A stretch of 64,000 nucleotides of DNA, taken from positions 1 through 64,000 of the forward strand of contig JAJBTZ010000045.1 in assembly GCA_020860605.1 (NCBI GenBank), in the 5' to 3' direction. Source of the DNA: Ruminococcus sp. (lineage in GTDB: Bacteria > Bacillota > Clostridia > Oscillospirales > Ruminococcaceae). The position numbers and the translations under genes were made by a program. Positions 33,401 through 40,403 of this stretch are shown piece after piece; the stretch's first letter is position 1, and the number at the start of each line of letters is the position of its first letter. The notes beneath the pieces were generated by a model. That model was not told where the DNA came from and did not search any database. It was given only the letters and a program-made list of their open reading frames with translations.

Positions 33401-33433
33401 AATACCCATCGACCTGATCGATGGGTATTATTT
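33401..33433. terminator. Bidirectional terminator after spoIVA
   Basis: AATACCCATCGA (33401-33412) pairs with TCGATGGGTATT (33418-33429) around CCTGA, with ATTTTA after it. Confidence 0.85.
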
Positions 33434-34665
33434 TATTCTTCTATCATTGCGGTTTCGTAGCCCATGAGATCGATAGCTGAGAGGAGATCGTCGGTTACCT
33501 CACAGCCGGTTATCTTCGGGATTATGGTTACTCCTGTCCCCTCCAAAGACTCTTCAACGAGGTTGAAAACGGTCCTGAAGAGGTAGGCGGTGCTAAGGCC
33601 TTCGAAGGAGACTTCGGTGCCATCGGCTCTCGATATTCTTGTGCCGATGTTATCGGGGTTGAAATTCACGTAGATAACGCTGGTGCAGAGGGATTCTGTG
33701 TCGGTGAGAATCTCGCAGCTGCCGGAGATGATGTCTTCGGCGTTGACTTCAATTGAGAATTCCTTGGCGCTGCCGAAGCTGTTATAAACCGTCTCGGCGA
33801 AGGAGATGAGGGTTTCATAACGGCTGTCGGAGGCGACATCGGTGCCGGAGAAGTAGTTTCGGAGGTCGGAATTTCTGAACGGTGGGAACTCGATTTCGCC
33901 CGCTATCAGTCCGACGAAGCCGGCATCGGAGATTTCGGAAACGAGGCTCTGGATATACTCAGTTGCGCTCGAGCTGTAGGGAGAAATCCACGGTTTACCG
34001 CCATTGGCGGTGTTGTCGTCGTACCAGCGGGTGTCGGTGCCGGTGATCATGTAGGCAAGGGTTTTGTCGTAGGTCGAGGCGATGTTGTCGCTAAGTGTTG
34101 AGATTCTCGCATAGGCTGTGAGGCCATAGCTCTCGATGGTTGAGACCAAATCGCTTAAATCTGAGATGCCAGTGGCGATGACTGCTCCTGACTCTGTCGC
34201 AGTAGTGTTGGAGGAGGCATAGGTGACGGTTCCACCTTCGGCGATGAGCTCAACACAGACGCCTCCATAGCCGTTTTCATAGGCGTAGTCGACCATTGAA
34301 TAGACATAGCTTTCGTAATCGGTGGTGTCGCTCGAATAGGAAATATAGCAGATATTCGAGCCGGTGGCGACTACTGGCTCAGGCTCTGCGGTTGTGGCTT
34401 CAGTGGTTTCGGATGTGGCGGCGGTGGTTGTGTTCTCAGTGGTTTCTGAGGGCTCAGTTGAGGCTTCGGTTGTGGCTGTCGGGGAGTTTCTTTCTCCTGA
34501 GAAGAATTCAACAATTGGCTTGCCGACGCTGTAGCCGACGAAGACGAGTGCTGCCAAAAGTATTATCATGAAGATAATGCCTAAGACTGAATTGCCTTTT
34601 TTGCGCTTCTGCTTGAACATCGGCTTTTGCTTGCGTTTTACTTTATATTTTCTGGAGTTTGCCAT
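33433..34665 (-). CDS. Membrane-anchored glycoside-hydrolase-like (DUF4015-type) protein
   Basis: 410 residues: basic cytoplasmic N-terminus (RKYKVKRKQKPMFKQKRKK), one membrane helix (about 27-47), a Thr/Glu-rich linker (about 60-97) and an extracellular TIM-barrel-like domain (VDYAYENGYGGVCVEL, SDLVSTIESYGLTAYARIS, KPWISPYSSSATEYIQSLVSEI and EFPPF) similar in layout to DUF4015 putative glycoside hydrolases. Active-site acids not pinned down. ATG at 34665 follows AAGGAGAAACTC and lies 10 bp after rnfA, so it is probably cotranscribed with it. Confidence 0.65.
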   Translation of the reverse strand: MANSRKYKVKRKQKPMFKQKRKKGNSVLGIIFMIILLAALVFVGYSVGKPIVEFFSGERNSPTATTEASTEPSETTENTTTAATSETTEATTAEPEPVVATGSNICYISYSSDTTDYESYVYSMVDYAYENGYGGVCVELIAEGGTVTYASSNTTATESGAVIATGISDLSDLVSTIESYGLTAYARISTLSDNIASTYDKTLAYMITGTDTRWYDDNTANGGKPWISPYSSSATEYIQSLVSEISDAGFVGLIAGEIEFPPFRNSDLRNYFSGTDVASDSRYETLISFAETVYNSFGSAKEFSIEVNAEDIISGSCEILTDTESLCTSVIYVNFNPDNIGTRISRADGTEVSFEGLSTAYLFRTVFNLVEESLEGTGVTIIPKITGCEVTDDLLSAIDLMGYETAMIEE

Positions 34666-34675
34666 GAGTTTCTCC

Positions 34676-35254
34676 TTATCTTCCTAGTGCATAAACCACC
34701 ATGGAGACGACACCTATATATAGAACGTATATCGGAAAGCCCGAGAAGGAGGCAGGGACCTCATCCGAATTGAGCTTTTCGTAGTTGACAGAAAGAATGT
34801 ATGCAGCGAGAGTGAATCCGAGACCCACTTCGAGTCCGAAAAGAACTCTCTCGCCGAGAGTGCCGGCATTAAGAGTGTTATTGAAGAGCACGCTTAAAAC
34901 CGTGCAGTTGAACGCTGAAAGGTGAATGTATCTTTTGCAACGCTTGAAGGTCGGTTTCGAAACAGACCAGATGATAACAAGCGTCAGGATATAAACGAGT
35001 CCTAATGATAGTATATACAAAGTCGGCATGAATCTTGCCGAAACTTCGTTTTTAAGAAGCAGACCTTCGAAAGCGTATGCTATCATGCTCGAAAGAACCG
35101 AGAATTCGGTTATGAAGAGGCCACAGAAGAATATCTGGCCATCACGCTTGGAAAGGCTTATAAGAGTGCTCGTTCCGAACGCTGTTGTGAATATTACGTT
35201 TTCGAGGATAATGGCGAGCATTGCGGCTCCAATTGTCTCGAAGAAGACAGCCAT
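34676..35254 (-). CDS. rnfA: RnfA-like membrane subunit (cysteine-degenerate)
   Basis: 192-residue, six-helix subunit of the Rnf/Nqr family. Aligned by eye, the membrane 2Fe-2S site motif LGLCPFMGVS of typical RnfA reads FGTSTLISLS here, so the first Cys is replaced by Ser, while the second Cys (FNCTVLSVLFNN for TNCAVLGVALLN) remains. DVPAPFKG is kept as EVPASFSG. Helix pattern and length are otherwise normal. Last of rpe-rnfD-rnfE-rnfA; rnfB, rnfC and rnfG are absent from this locus. Confidence 0.8.
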   Translation of the reverse strand: MAVFFETIGAAMLAIILENVIFTTAFGTSTLISLSKRDGQIFFCGLFITEFSVLSSMIAYAFEGLLLKNEVSARFMPTLYILSLGLVYILTLVIIWSVSKPTFKRCKRYIHLSAFNCTVLSVLFNNTLNAGTLGERVLFGLEVGLGFTLAAYILSVNYEKLNSDEVPASFSGFPIYVLYIGVVSMVVYALGR

Positions 35255-35286
35255 TTTCAGAACACCCTTTCCTTGAAATTAATTCT

Positions 35287-35979
35287 TTACTCCTGTGAAT
35301 CGCTTTGTCGCTTTCTTGTTGTGAAGCTTAAAAGCCACCTGAATGTCGCTGCTGTCAGTGCAAGCAGGATGAATCCGCCATAAACCGTCCCGACTGATGG
35401 GATTGAGAGCGGGAGGAACTGGACTCCGAAAAGTCCGCCGTTTGTGAGAAGCTCTCTCATGAAGCCGAAGAAGAGGAGCGCAAGGTCGTAGCCAAGGATA
35501 TAGAAGCCACAGAGCTCCGCCATGAAGCCACGCTTTAAGCGGTAGAACTTCGATTCGGTTTTCATAGTGATGAACGAGTTGGTGATTAAGAGTGGCGCGT
35601 AGATGCCGAGAGCTGAGAACTGGGCCGGCATGATGTTCTCCATCAGGATTGCGACTGGAACATACACTAGCGATGCCACGAAGGTGTAAACTATAATTCT
35701 GACGGTGTAGACGAGCTTTCTCGGGACGAAAGAACAGATTAAAACTGTTATGAACGTAACGATGCTGAAGACTATGCAGAGCGCCAGAGCGCTCTGGAAG
35801 CTGGTCGCGACGACAACTGCGGGAGCGATTATCGAACCGCTTGAGAGGAGGGCATTTGATGTAAGAACCGCTTCCCTGCCGGCGGTGCTTGCCTGCGATG
35901 GGACGAGGCCCTGAAGCTCGCTTATGTCGGAGACTGAGGCATGTTTTCTCTCAGGGAATTTGAAGCCTTTAAGATTCAT
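35287..35979 (-). CDS. rnfE: RnfE-like membrane subunit (both Fe-S cysteines missing)
   Basis: 230-residue RnfE/NqrD-like protein with six helices plus an extra soluble N-terminal ~35 residues. Compared by eye with typical RnfE, GLCPLLAV is SIIAPAVVV here (Cys to Ala, Pro kept), and TNCIIIGRAEA is TNSFITMKTES (Cys to Ser). So neither Fe-S ligand survives, though LGIYAPLLITN and MRELLTNGGLFG show it is this family. ATG at 35979 after GGGGAGGAG, overlapping the rnfD end. Confidence 0.8.
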   Translation of the reverse strand: MNLKGFKFPERKHASVSDISELQGLVPSQASTAGREAVLTSNALLSSGSIIAPAVVVATSFQSALALCIVFSIVTFITVLICSFVPRKLVYTVRIIVYTFVASLVYVPVAILMENIMPAQFSALGIYAPLLITNSFITMKTESKFYRLKRGFMAELCGFYILGYDLALLFFGFMRELLTNGGLFGVQFLPLSIPSVGTVYGGFILLALTAATFRWLLSFTTRKRQSDSQE

Positions 35980-37099
35980 CCTGCTCACTCTCCTCCCCTG
36001 AATTTTCTTCCGTTTCGGGAAGCTCTGGCTCCTCATCAGGCGAAGGCTCTTCAGCTATGGAAGGCTCCTCGCTGTCGGGGAGATTTTCGTACTTTTTGAA
36101 TCTATGATAAATCTGGCGCTCGCGAATCCTGGTCTCGACAAAGTTTCTGAATCTGTCAAGATTGTCTATAACAAAGATTGCGAAGCGATCGAATTCGGTT
36201 GCGAAGATGGAAATTACCATGAGGGCAAGGACTGAGCTGTCCTCATAGCCTGAGAATTTGCGGAGAAGGAATGCCACGAGGCCATAGGCGAAGCCATAGA
36301 GAGTCTGGCCGAAGGCGTTCGACGGCGCGAAATAGGGGTCACAGACCATGAAGGTCAGGACATACATGTAGGAGCCAGTGACTATAGAATAGAGCGCTGC
36401 CTGCCAGCCGGTTGCGGAAATTGGGAAGCAGATGAAGAGGAGAACTTCAGTCGCGACTGCCGAGAAGAGAACCGGCGCTGGGATGTCACGGAAGCAGTAG
36501 AGCGCGATTGTCACGATGAGTATGAGGATAACGCAGCTTGTGCCCATTGGGCCGGCAAGTCTGCCCCAGACGATGTCGAGCCAGCTCGAGGAGCTTAAGG
36601 AGACGTCGACGTAATGGGTGAACGAGCGATCGAGAGCGTCAGTCAGAGTAGATGAAAGCGAGAGATTTCCAAAAACGGTTGGTGTAGGGTATCTTAAGAC
36701 GCTTGACGGCCAGCAGAGGGCTGCGAAGAGATATGCTGTCGCGACAGGATGGAATATCCGATTATGGTGGCCTCCGAAGGCGTATTTCATGACCGACGAC
36801 ATGAAGGCGCTTGAGAAAATCATAACGCCATAGGGAACCGATGCGGGCATTAAGAGTGCTAACATGATTCCGTTAGCTATCGGCGACGGGTCGCGCCAGT
36901 CGTATTTCCGACGCATCAGAGAAGTGCAGATATACTCTGAAAGGACGCTTGTCACGACCGAAATGGCAACAACAATCAAAGCCCTCAGGCCATAGAAGTA
37001 ATATGGCAGGACACAAAGTGTTAAAAGGAAGCAGCAGAGACGACCGTATCTGTGCCGTTCAGTTTTTCCGATTGATGTTGAAACTACTTCTGAAATGAT
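35969..37099 (-). CDS. rnfD: RnfD-like membrane subunit with non-canonical start
   Basis: RnfD/NqrB-like protein, about 376 residues with the proposed start. Homology to RnfD extends through the N-terminal region (GKTERHRYGR, YYFYGLRAL) upstream of the first standard codon (TTG 36979), with no ATG/GTG/TTG available in frame. ATC at 37099 (or ATT at 37096) lies 9 (12) bases after AAGGA. The flavin-acceptor region reads LSSTLTDA where relatives have MATPLDA, so the Thr may be kept. HPVATAYLF and the helices are normal. An acidic tail of about 35 residues (EEPSPDEEPELPETEE) is unusual. Confidence 0.75.
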   Translation of the reverse strand: MISEVVSTSIGKTERHRYGRLCCFLLTLCVLPYYFYGLRALIVVAISVVTSVLSEYICTSLMRRKYDWRDPSPIANGIMLALLMPASVPYGVMIFSSAFMSSVMKYAFGGHHNRIFHPVATAYLFAALCWPSSVLRYPTPTVFGNLSLSSTLTDALDRSFTHYVDVSLSSSSWLDIVWGRLAGPMGTSCVILILIVTIALYCFRDIPAPVLFSAVATEVLLFICFPISATGWQAALYSIVTGSYMYVLTFMVCDPYFAPSNAFGQTLYGFAYGLVAFLLRKFSGYEDSSVLALMVISIFATEFDRFAIFVIDNLDRFRNFVETRIRERQIYHRFKKYENLPDSEEPSIAEEPSPDEEPELPETEENSGEESEQDES

Positions 37100-37111
37100 G
37101 GTGTACCGTCC

Positions 37112-37750
37112 TTAATTATTTTTTAGAAGCTTGCAGTTTGAGGCCATGTCGGTGGCTCGGAAGAGGTATGAGCCTGAGACCAGGATATTCGCTCCGGCAT
37201 CACGGACCAGGTGAGCCGTTTTGTCGGAGATTCCGCCATCGACCTCGATATCAATGTCGCTTGAATACTCGCGGAGAGCCTTGATTTTATCAAGAGTTTC
37301 CGGGATGAAGCCTTGACCGCCGAAACCGGGCTCAACTGTCATTATTAGAGCCATGTCCATGAGGCCAACCAGGGGATAAAGAAGGCTTACGTCGGTTTTT
37401 GGCTTGATGGAGACTCCGGCACGAAGGCCAAGAGAATGGATCTTGTCGATTATCACGACTGGATTCGCTGTGGCTTCGAGGTGGAAGGTGATCCCGTCGG
37501 CACCAGCTTTGGCGAAGGGCTCTAAGTACGCTCCAGGATCGCTTATCATGAGATGGACGTCAAACGGGAGACCCGAATATTTTCTTATTGACTTCAGAAC
37601 CGGGACACCATAGCTGATGTTCGGGACGAAGTGGCCGTCCATGACGTCGAAATGTATCATATCGCAGCCGGAGGCCTCGGCACGAGAGAGCTCGTCCGAA
37701 AGGTGACCGAAATCTGCTGAAAGAATTGATGCTGAAACTAAGGTTTTCAT
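37112..37750 (-). CDS. rpe: Ribulose-phosphate 3-epimerase
   Basis: Interconverts ribulose-5-phosphate and xylulose-5-phosphate in the pentose phosphate pathway; 212 residues, TIM barrel. SASILSADFG at 6-15, HFDVMDGHFVPN with metal ligands, MTVEPGFGGQGF and EVDGGIS near 175 are all typical. ATG at 37750 follows TTTGGAGGAAAG; the longer frame upstream overlaps the promoter. Its TAA directly precedes, and partly overlaps, the ribosome site of rnfD, so the two are translationally linked despite unrelated functions. Confidence 0.95.
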   Translation of the reverse strand: MKTLVSASILSADFGHLSDELSRAEASGCDMIHFDVMDGHFVPNISYGVPVLKSIRKYSGLPFDVHLMISDPGAYLEPFAKAGADGITFHLEATANPVVIIDKIHSLGLRAGVSIKPKTDVSLLYPLVGLMDMALIMTVEPGFGGQGFIPETLDKIKALREYSSDIDIEVDGGISDKTAHLVRDAGANILVSGSYLFRATDMASNCKLLKNN

Positions 37751-37786
37751 TTCTTTCCTCCAAATTATACCCATCTTTCCACCATC

Positions 37787-37816
37787 ATTATACCGCAAGT
37801 GCCGGGCTGTTGTCAA
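37787..37816 (-). promoter_or_regulatory. Sigma-A promoter for rpe-rnfDEA
   Basis: Minus strand TTGACA (37816-37811), 18-bp spacer, TATAAT (37792-37787). Confidence 0.85.
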
Positions 37817-37908
37817 ACAATCTTTGGTTACAAAATGGTAACTAAAAATCAGAATTTTACCGACCAATTCTCCTGCTTCTCGGTGAAATTGACGATAAAA
37901 TTTTAGCC

Positions 37909-37932
37909 AAAAAGCCGCCTTTTCTGGCGGCT
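37909..37932 (-). terminator. Intrinsic terminator (minus strand) upstream of rpe
   Basis: AGCCGCC/GGCGGCT (37932-37926 with 37919-37913), 6-nt loop, then TTTTT on the minus strand. It would end a leftward RNA containing the 37943-38002 hairpin. Confidence 0.75.
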
Positions 37933-37942
37933 GCTATATAAA

Positions 37943-38002
37943 AACGGCATGGATGCTCGGTTCTCTCCCCTTTTTTGATTCCTTATGAACCGTCCTGCCG
38001 TT
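37943..38002. ncRNA. Candidate small hairpin RNA
   Basis: A rod-like inverted repeat: AACGGCA/TGCCGTT (37943-37949 with 37996-38002), GGA/TCC (37951-37953 with 37993-37995) and CGGTTC/GAACCG (37958-37963 with 37987-37992), total 16 bp, with a 23-nt loop. Leftward transcription would end at the 37909 terminator giving about 100 nt. Only a weak -10 (TAATAT-like near 38010) is seen. It has no ORF and matches no class I recognise. Confidence 0.4.
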
Positions 38003-38052
38003 AGTTTATATTATTCGGAAGTCGTCCTGATTGACACTGATTTTTCAGGCAC

Positions 38053-38846
38053 CAAAAAGGGAGCGGAGAAACCGCTCCCTCATTATATCAATTTATCACC
38101 ATATGCTGTAAATCTTTCGATTCTCTGTCGCTTGGTATCAGGTTTTAACTTAGCTTACTTCATCACGGTCTGGTCTTAAAATAAACCTTACGTATGAACT
38201 ATGTTATCGTCAAAGCTTGGTATCATTTCAGATACTATGTATCACTGATGCGACTACAGCTCAATTTAAAGTCTTTGTTGGACTCACCCTCTCACTGCTA
38301 GATTTTGATTTCGACCTTGTAAGACAGTTTCATGGTGCATCAAATCCTTTCGGGCTTTAAACCTTTTTGTTTGGATTTTCTTGATTTATGTTGGGCAAGA
38401 TATTCTGACTTTCGTCTTTCTTGCTTTCAGCTTGTATTTCTACTTGCTGCTTCTATCTTATTTCAGATAGGTTACAGAATCAATTTCGTGCTTTTTTTCT
38501 TCGATCTTGAGAAATTGGTTTCGTACCTAAGAGAACATCTCGTAATGTGTCAAGTCTAAGATAAGCTTACTTTTGAATCTGTGAGTCGAGAAGATTATGC
38601 ATAGATTGCTGGACTCACCTCTTTCAGTTTATTTTACTCGCAAGTTCCGTTTCTTGCTTTTGCTAGTACTTTCATAACAATCGCTCCTTTACATTTCGAT
38701 GCAGACGAATGTTATTTGGCCTATGTTTGGTTTGCTCCTGATAACTTCGAATATTTTATTGAAGTTATCTGAGGTTTTCTTACCTCTTCATCGGAACCCT
38801 CTCCCTTTTAGTTTTCAGTGACTTTTTTTATTTATCTCTCTGTTGT
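38053..38846 (-). ncRNA. Large structured noncoding RNA (~790 nt), class unassigned
   Basis: Leftward transcription unit with a consensus promoter (38853-38881), an intrinsic terminator (AGGGAGCGG/CCGCTCCCT, 38058-38066 with 38072-38080, then TTTTT) and no plausible gene. Many local stems are visible (plus coordinates): 38111-38114/38119-38122, 38231-38235/38239-38243, 38395-38400/38419-38424 enclosing 38407-38409/38414-38416, 38428-38431/38446-38449 enclosing 38434-38436/38441-38443, 38453-38458/38465-38470, 38481-38487/38511-38517, 38581-38587/38612-38618, 38740-38748/38761-38769 and 38771-38775/38782-38786. Three are closed by GAAA tetraloops in the RNA. Size and ornateness recall ROOL, GOLLD or OLE RNAs, but I cannot match the sequence to any of them. 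Confidence 0.75.
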
Positions 38847-38852
38847 GATTAT

Positions 38853-38881
38853 AGTATAACACACCTTTTTCGAAATGTCAA
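38853..38881 (-). promoter_or_regulatory. Consensus sigma-A promoter of the large ncRNA
   Basis: Minus strand TTGACA (38881-38876), 17-bp spacer, TATACT (38858-38853), with a second overlapping TATAAT. Confidence 0.85.
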
Positions 38882-38984
38882 TAGGTTTTTCAAACTTTTT
38901 TCAATTTTTTTTGTGGAATTTTTCAGAAAGACTCGTGTAAACTTTTTGAATATAAATTTGAGCGGTTTCTACACAAAAGTACCA

Positions 38985-39013
38985 TTGACAAACCGCAAGT
39001 TTTTCACTATAAT
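38985..39013 (+). promoter_or_regulatory. Consensus sigma-A promoter of the DUF1292 gene
   Basis: TTGACA (38985-38990), 17-bp spacer, TATAAT (39008-39013). A dyad GCGGTTT/AAACCGC (38962-38968 with 38990-38996) overlaps the -35 box and could be an operator. Confidence 0.85.
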
Positions 39014-39047
39014 AGTATCATACCTATTGTAAAAGGAGATTACCATT

Positions 39048-39404
39048 ATGGATGAAAACGAATATATGCCTGAAATCTATACCCTCGAGGATGAAGAGGG
39101 CAATGTCGGCGAATATGAGCTTATAGACATTTATGACGAAGGCGACAACACCTACTACGCCCTCGCTCCCTACTACGAGAACCCTGAGGATCTCGTCAAC
39201 GACAACGGTGAGTTCATCATCTTGAAAGTTGAGGACACTGGTGACGAAATCACTCTTGTTTCCATCGAGAGTGAAGAGGAATACGACAGACTCGGCCAGA
39301 TCTTCATCGACAGATTCGACAACTGGGATGACGAGTGCGAATGCGAGGATGATGACTGCGACTGCGATGACGAAGATTGCTGCTGCCATCATCATGAGGA
39401 ATAA
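39048..39404 (+). CDS. DUF1292 protein with acidic Cys/His metal-binding-like tail
   Basis: 118-residue very acidic protein. Residues about 5-90 fit DUF1292/YrzB (FELIDIY-like ELIDIYDEGDNTYYAL, then GEFIILKVEDTGDE and SEEEYDRLGQIF). Family function is unknown. The C-terminal 25 residues are Asp/Glu/Cys-rich and end in DCCCHHHEE, with eight cysteines and three histidines in all, which is unusual for the family and suggests metal binding. ATG at 39048 follows AAAGGAGATTACC. Its promoter lies back to back with the ncRNA promoter. Confidence 0.85.
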   Translation: MDENEYMPEIYTLEDEEGNVGEYELIDIYDEGDNTYYALAPYYENPEDLVNDNGEFIILKVEDTGDEITLVSIESEEEYDRLGQIFIDRFDNWDDECECEDDDCDCDDEDCCCHHHEE

Positions 39405-39454
39405 TATAGCTCATCTGAGTTATACTACTCTCTGAAATCAAAATCCATTCTGCC

Positions 39455-39483
39455 TTGCTCGATTAAGCATGGTTTTTATAATC
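39455..39483 (+). promoter_or_regulatory. Sigma-A promoter of the 6S-like RNA
   Basis: TTGCTC (39455-39460), 17-bp spacer, TATAAT (39478-39483). Confidence 0.8.
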
Positions 39484-39489
39484 CAACAC

Positions 39490-39676
39490 ATATAATTAGG
39501 GAATCTCGCTCCGGGCGCGGGGATGCAGACCTCCCGAAGTACGCACGGTTGCTGCCTCGGCAGCTTCCCTGTTCAAGTACAGAGGACGAAGGGAGCACGA
39601 AACGTTTGGGCAGGTACCCACCTGCTTCGTGCGGGTTTTATACGTCATGTGGCGACAAGGCGGAAGCCCCCAAAAA
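39490..39676 (+). ncRNA. ssrS: Probable 6S RNA (ssrS)
   Basis: A GC-rich, ORF-free RNA of about 187 nt between its own promoter and terminator, the size of 6S RNA, which mimics an open promoter and binds RNA polymerase. Ends can pair (AATT...GGG with CCC...AATT; then GCTCCG with CGGAAGC). Internal stems include GCTTCCCT/AGGGAGC (39559-39598 region), a GCTGC-CTCG-GCAGC hairpin and CACGAA/TTCGTG enclosing GCAGGT-ACCC-ACCTGC. The segment ACCCACCTGC...GCGGGTT resembles the conserved 6S CACCU...GGGUU block. The Firmicutes SRP RNA loop motif (GGAAGGAAGCAGC) is absent, which argues against SRP RNA. Confidence 0.65.
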
Positions 39677-39678
39677 TT

Positions 39679-39713
39679 AACGGCTGATACTCAAAAGGTG
39701 TCAGCCGTTTTGT
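39679..39713. terminator. Terminator of the 6S-like RNA
   Basis: AACGGCTGATAC/GTGTCAGCCGTT (39679-39690 with 39698-39709), then TTTTG; it can also serve the convergent regulator gene. Confidence 0.85.
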
Positions 39714-39723
39714 TATGCTTATT

Positions 39724-40302
39724 TTAAACAGATGCGAATATCGCCGCTATGAAGCATCCAAGGGCTATAATAGCGCTGATTGTGATGATGATTGCCGCCA
39801 TCTTCTTCGAAAGCTTGCCGCTTTGCTTCACTTTTGAAAGAATATCGATTGTGTAAAGGAACGACACCAGCAGTGCACTGAATGCCAAGCCAAGTGTAGA
39901 ACCCATAATGAAGTCTACGACTGGAAGATGGTCGGAATGGTCGGTCACCATAACTATGAAGCATATTACAACCGCAATAATGCCCACTACGCTCGTTGTT
40001 CTGACTCGTTTTAACAGTGTCGCCTTGTCTTCTTCGGCATATTCGGCGACCGCCTTGAGGGTTTTCTTTTCTTCTTCGTTCATGTTCTCGCTTTTCCTTT
40101 CTCCGTTAATGATTTCACGGATGTCGCAGTTATAAAAGTCCGCAAGCTCGACAAGGGTGCTTATGTCCGGCAGGTTGCTATCGGTCTCCCAACGGGAAAC
40201 CGTCCTGTTTGAGACATAAAACTTCTCAGCAAGCTGTTCTTGAGTGAGCTCCTTTTCCTTGCGGAGCTCTTTTAAAAATTCGCCTATTTTCTTCTGATTC
40301 AT
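39724..40302 (-). CDS. Xre-family regulator with C-terminal membrane domain
   Basis: 192-residue protein: N-terminal helix-turn-helix (residues about 5-60; GEFLKELRKEKELTQEQLAEKF and VSNRTVSRWETDSNLPDI), then three membrane helices (about 97-117, 125-145 and 165-190). This HTH plus membrane-anchor design is common in Clostridia and may sense envelope stress; target unknown. ATG at 40302 follows GAAAGGAGGAAAAA; the in-frame ATG at 40335 overlaps the terminator of the upstream unit. Confidence 0.85.
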   Translation of the reverse strand: MNQKKIGEFLKELRKEKELTQEQLAEKFYVSNRTVSRWETDSNLPDISTLVELADFYNCDIREIINGERKSENMNEEEKKTLKAVAEYAEEDKATLLKRVRTTSVVGIIAVVICFIVMVTDHSDHLPVVDFIMGSTLGLAFSALLVSFLYTIDILSKVKQSGKLSKKMAAIIITISAIIALGCFIAAIFASV

Positions 40303-40342
40303 GTTTTTCCTCCTTTCTGCCCCTAAGAATAGCATATTAGGC

Positions 40343-40383
40343 AGAAAAATAACACGACATAAAGCGAGAAATGCCGTGTTATT
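40343..40383 (-). terminator. Terminator of the pepF-to-ECF operon
   Basis: AATAACACG...CGTGTTATT (40348-40356 with 40375-40383), extended stem with one mismatch; followed by TTTTT on the minus strand. Confidence 0.75.
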
Positions 40384-40403
40384 CGTAACTTTTTCAGTGT
40401 CTA

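Noticed and set aside
34676-37099. A complete, ordinary Rnf complex
   Set aside because: Peripheral subunits are missing at this locus and most Fe-S cysteines in the membrane subunits are replaced.
38332-38559. 75-codon plus-strand ORF inside the large ncRNA
   Set aside because: No ribosome site, no promoter, and it is antisense to the strong minus-strand transcription unit; composition is that of noncoding AT-rich DNA.
38034-38672. Very short ORFs with ribosome sites in the ncRNA (for example 13 codons from 38672)
   Set aside because: Too short to call; the surrounding sequence is better explained by nested RNA stems. Kept in mind only as possible leader-peptide-like elements.
39490-39676. 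Signal recognition particle RNA
   Set aside because: The conserved SRP apical-loop motif is absent; size and end pairing fit 6S RNA better.
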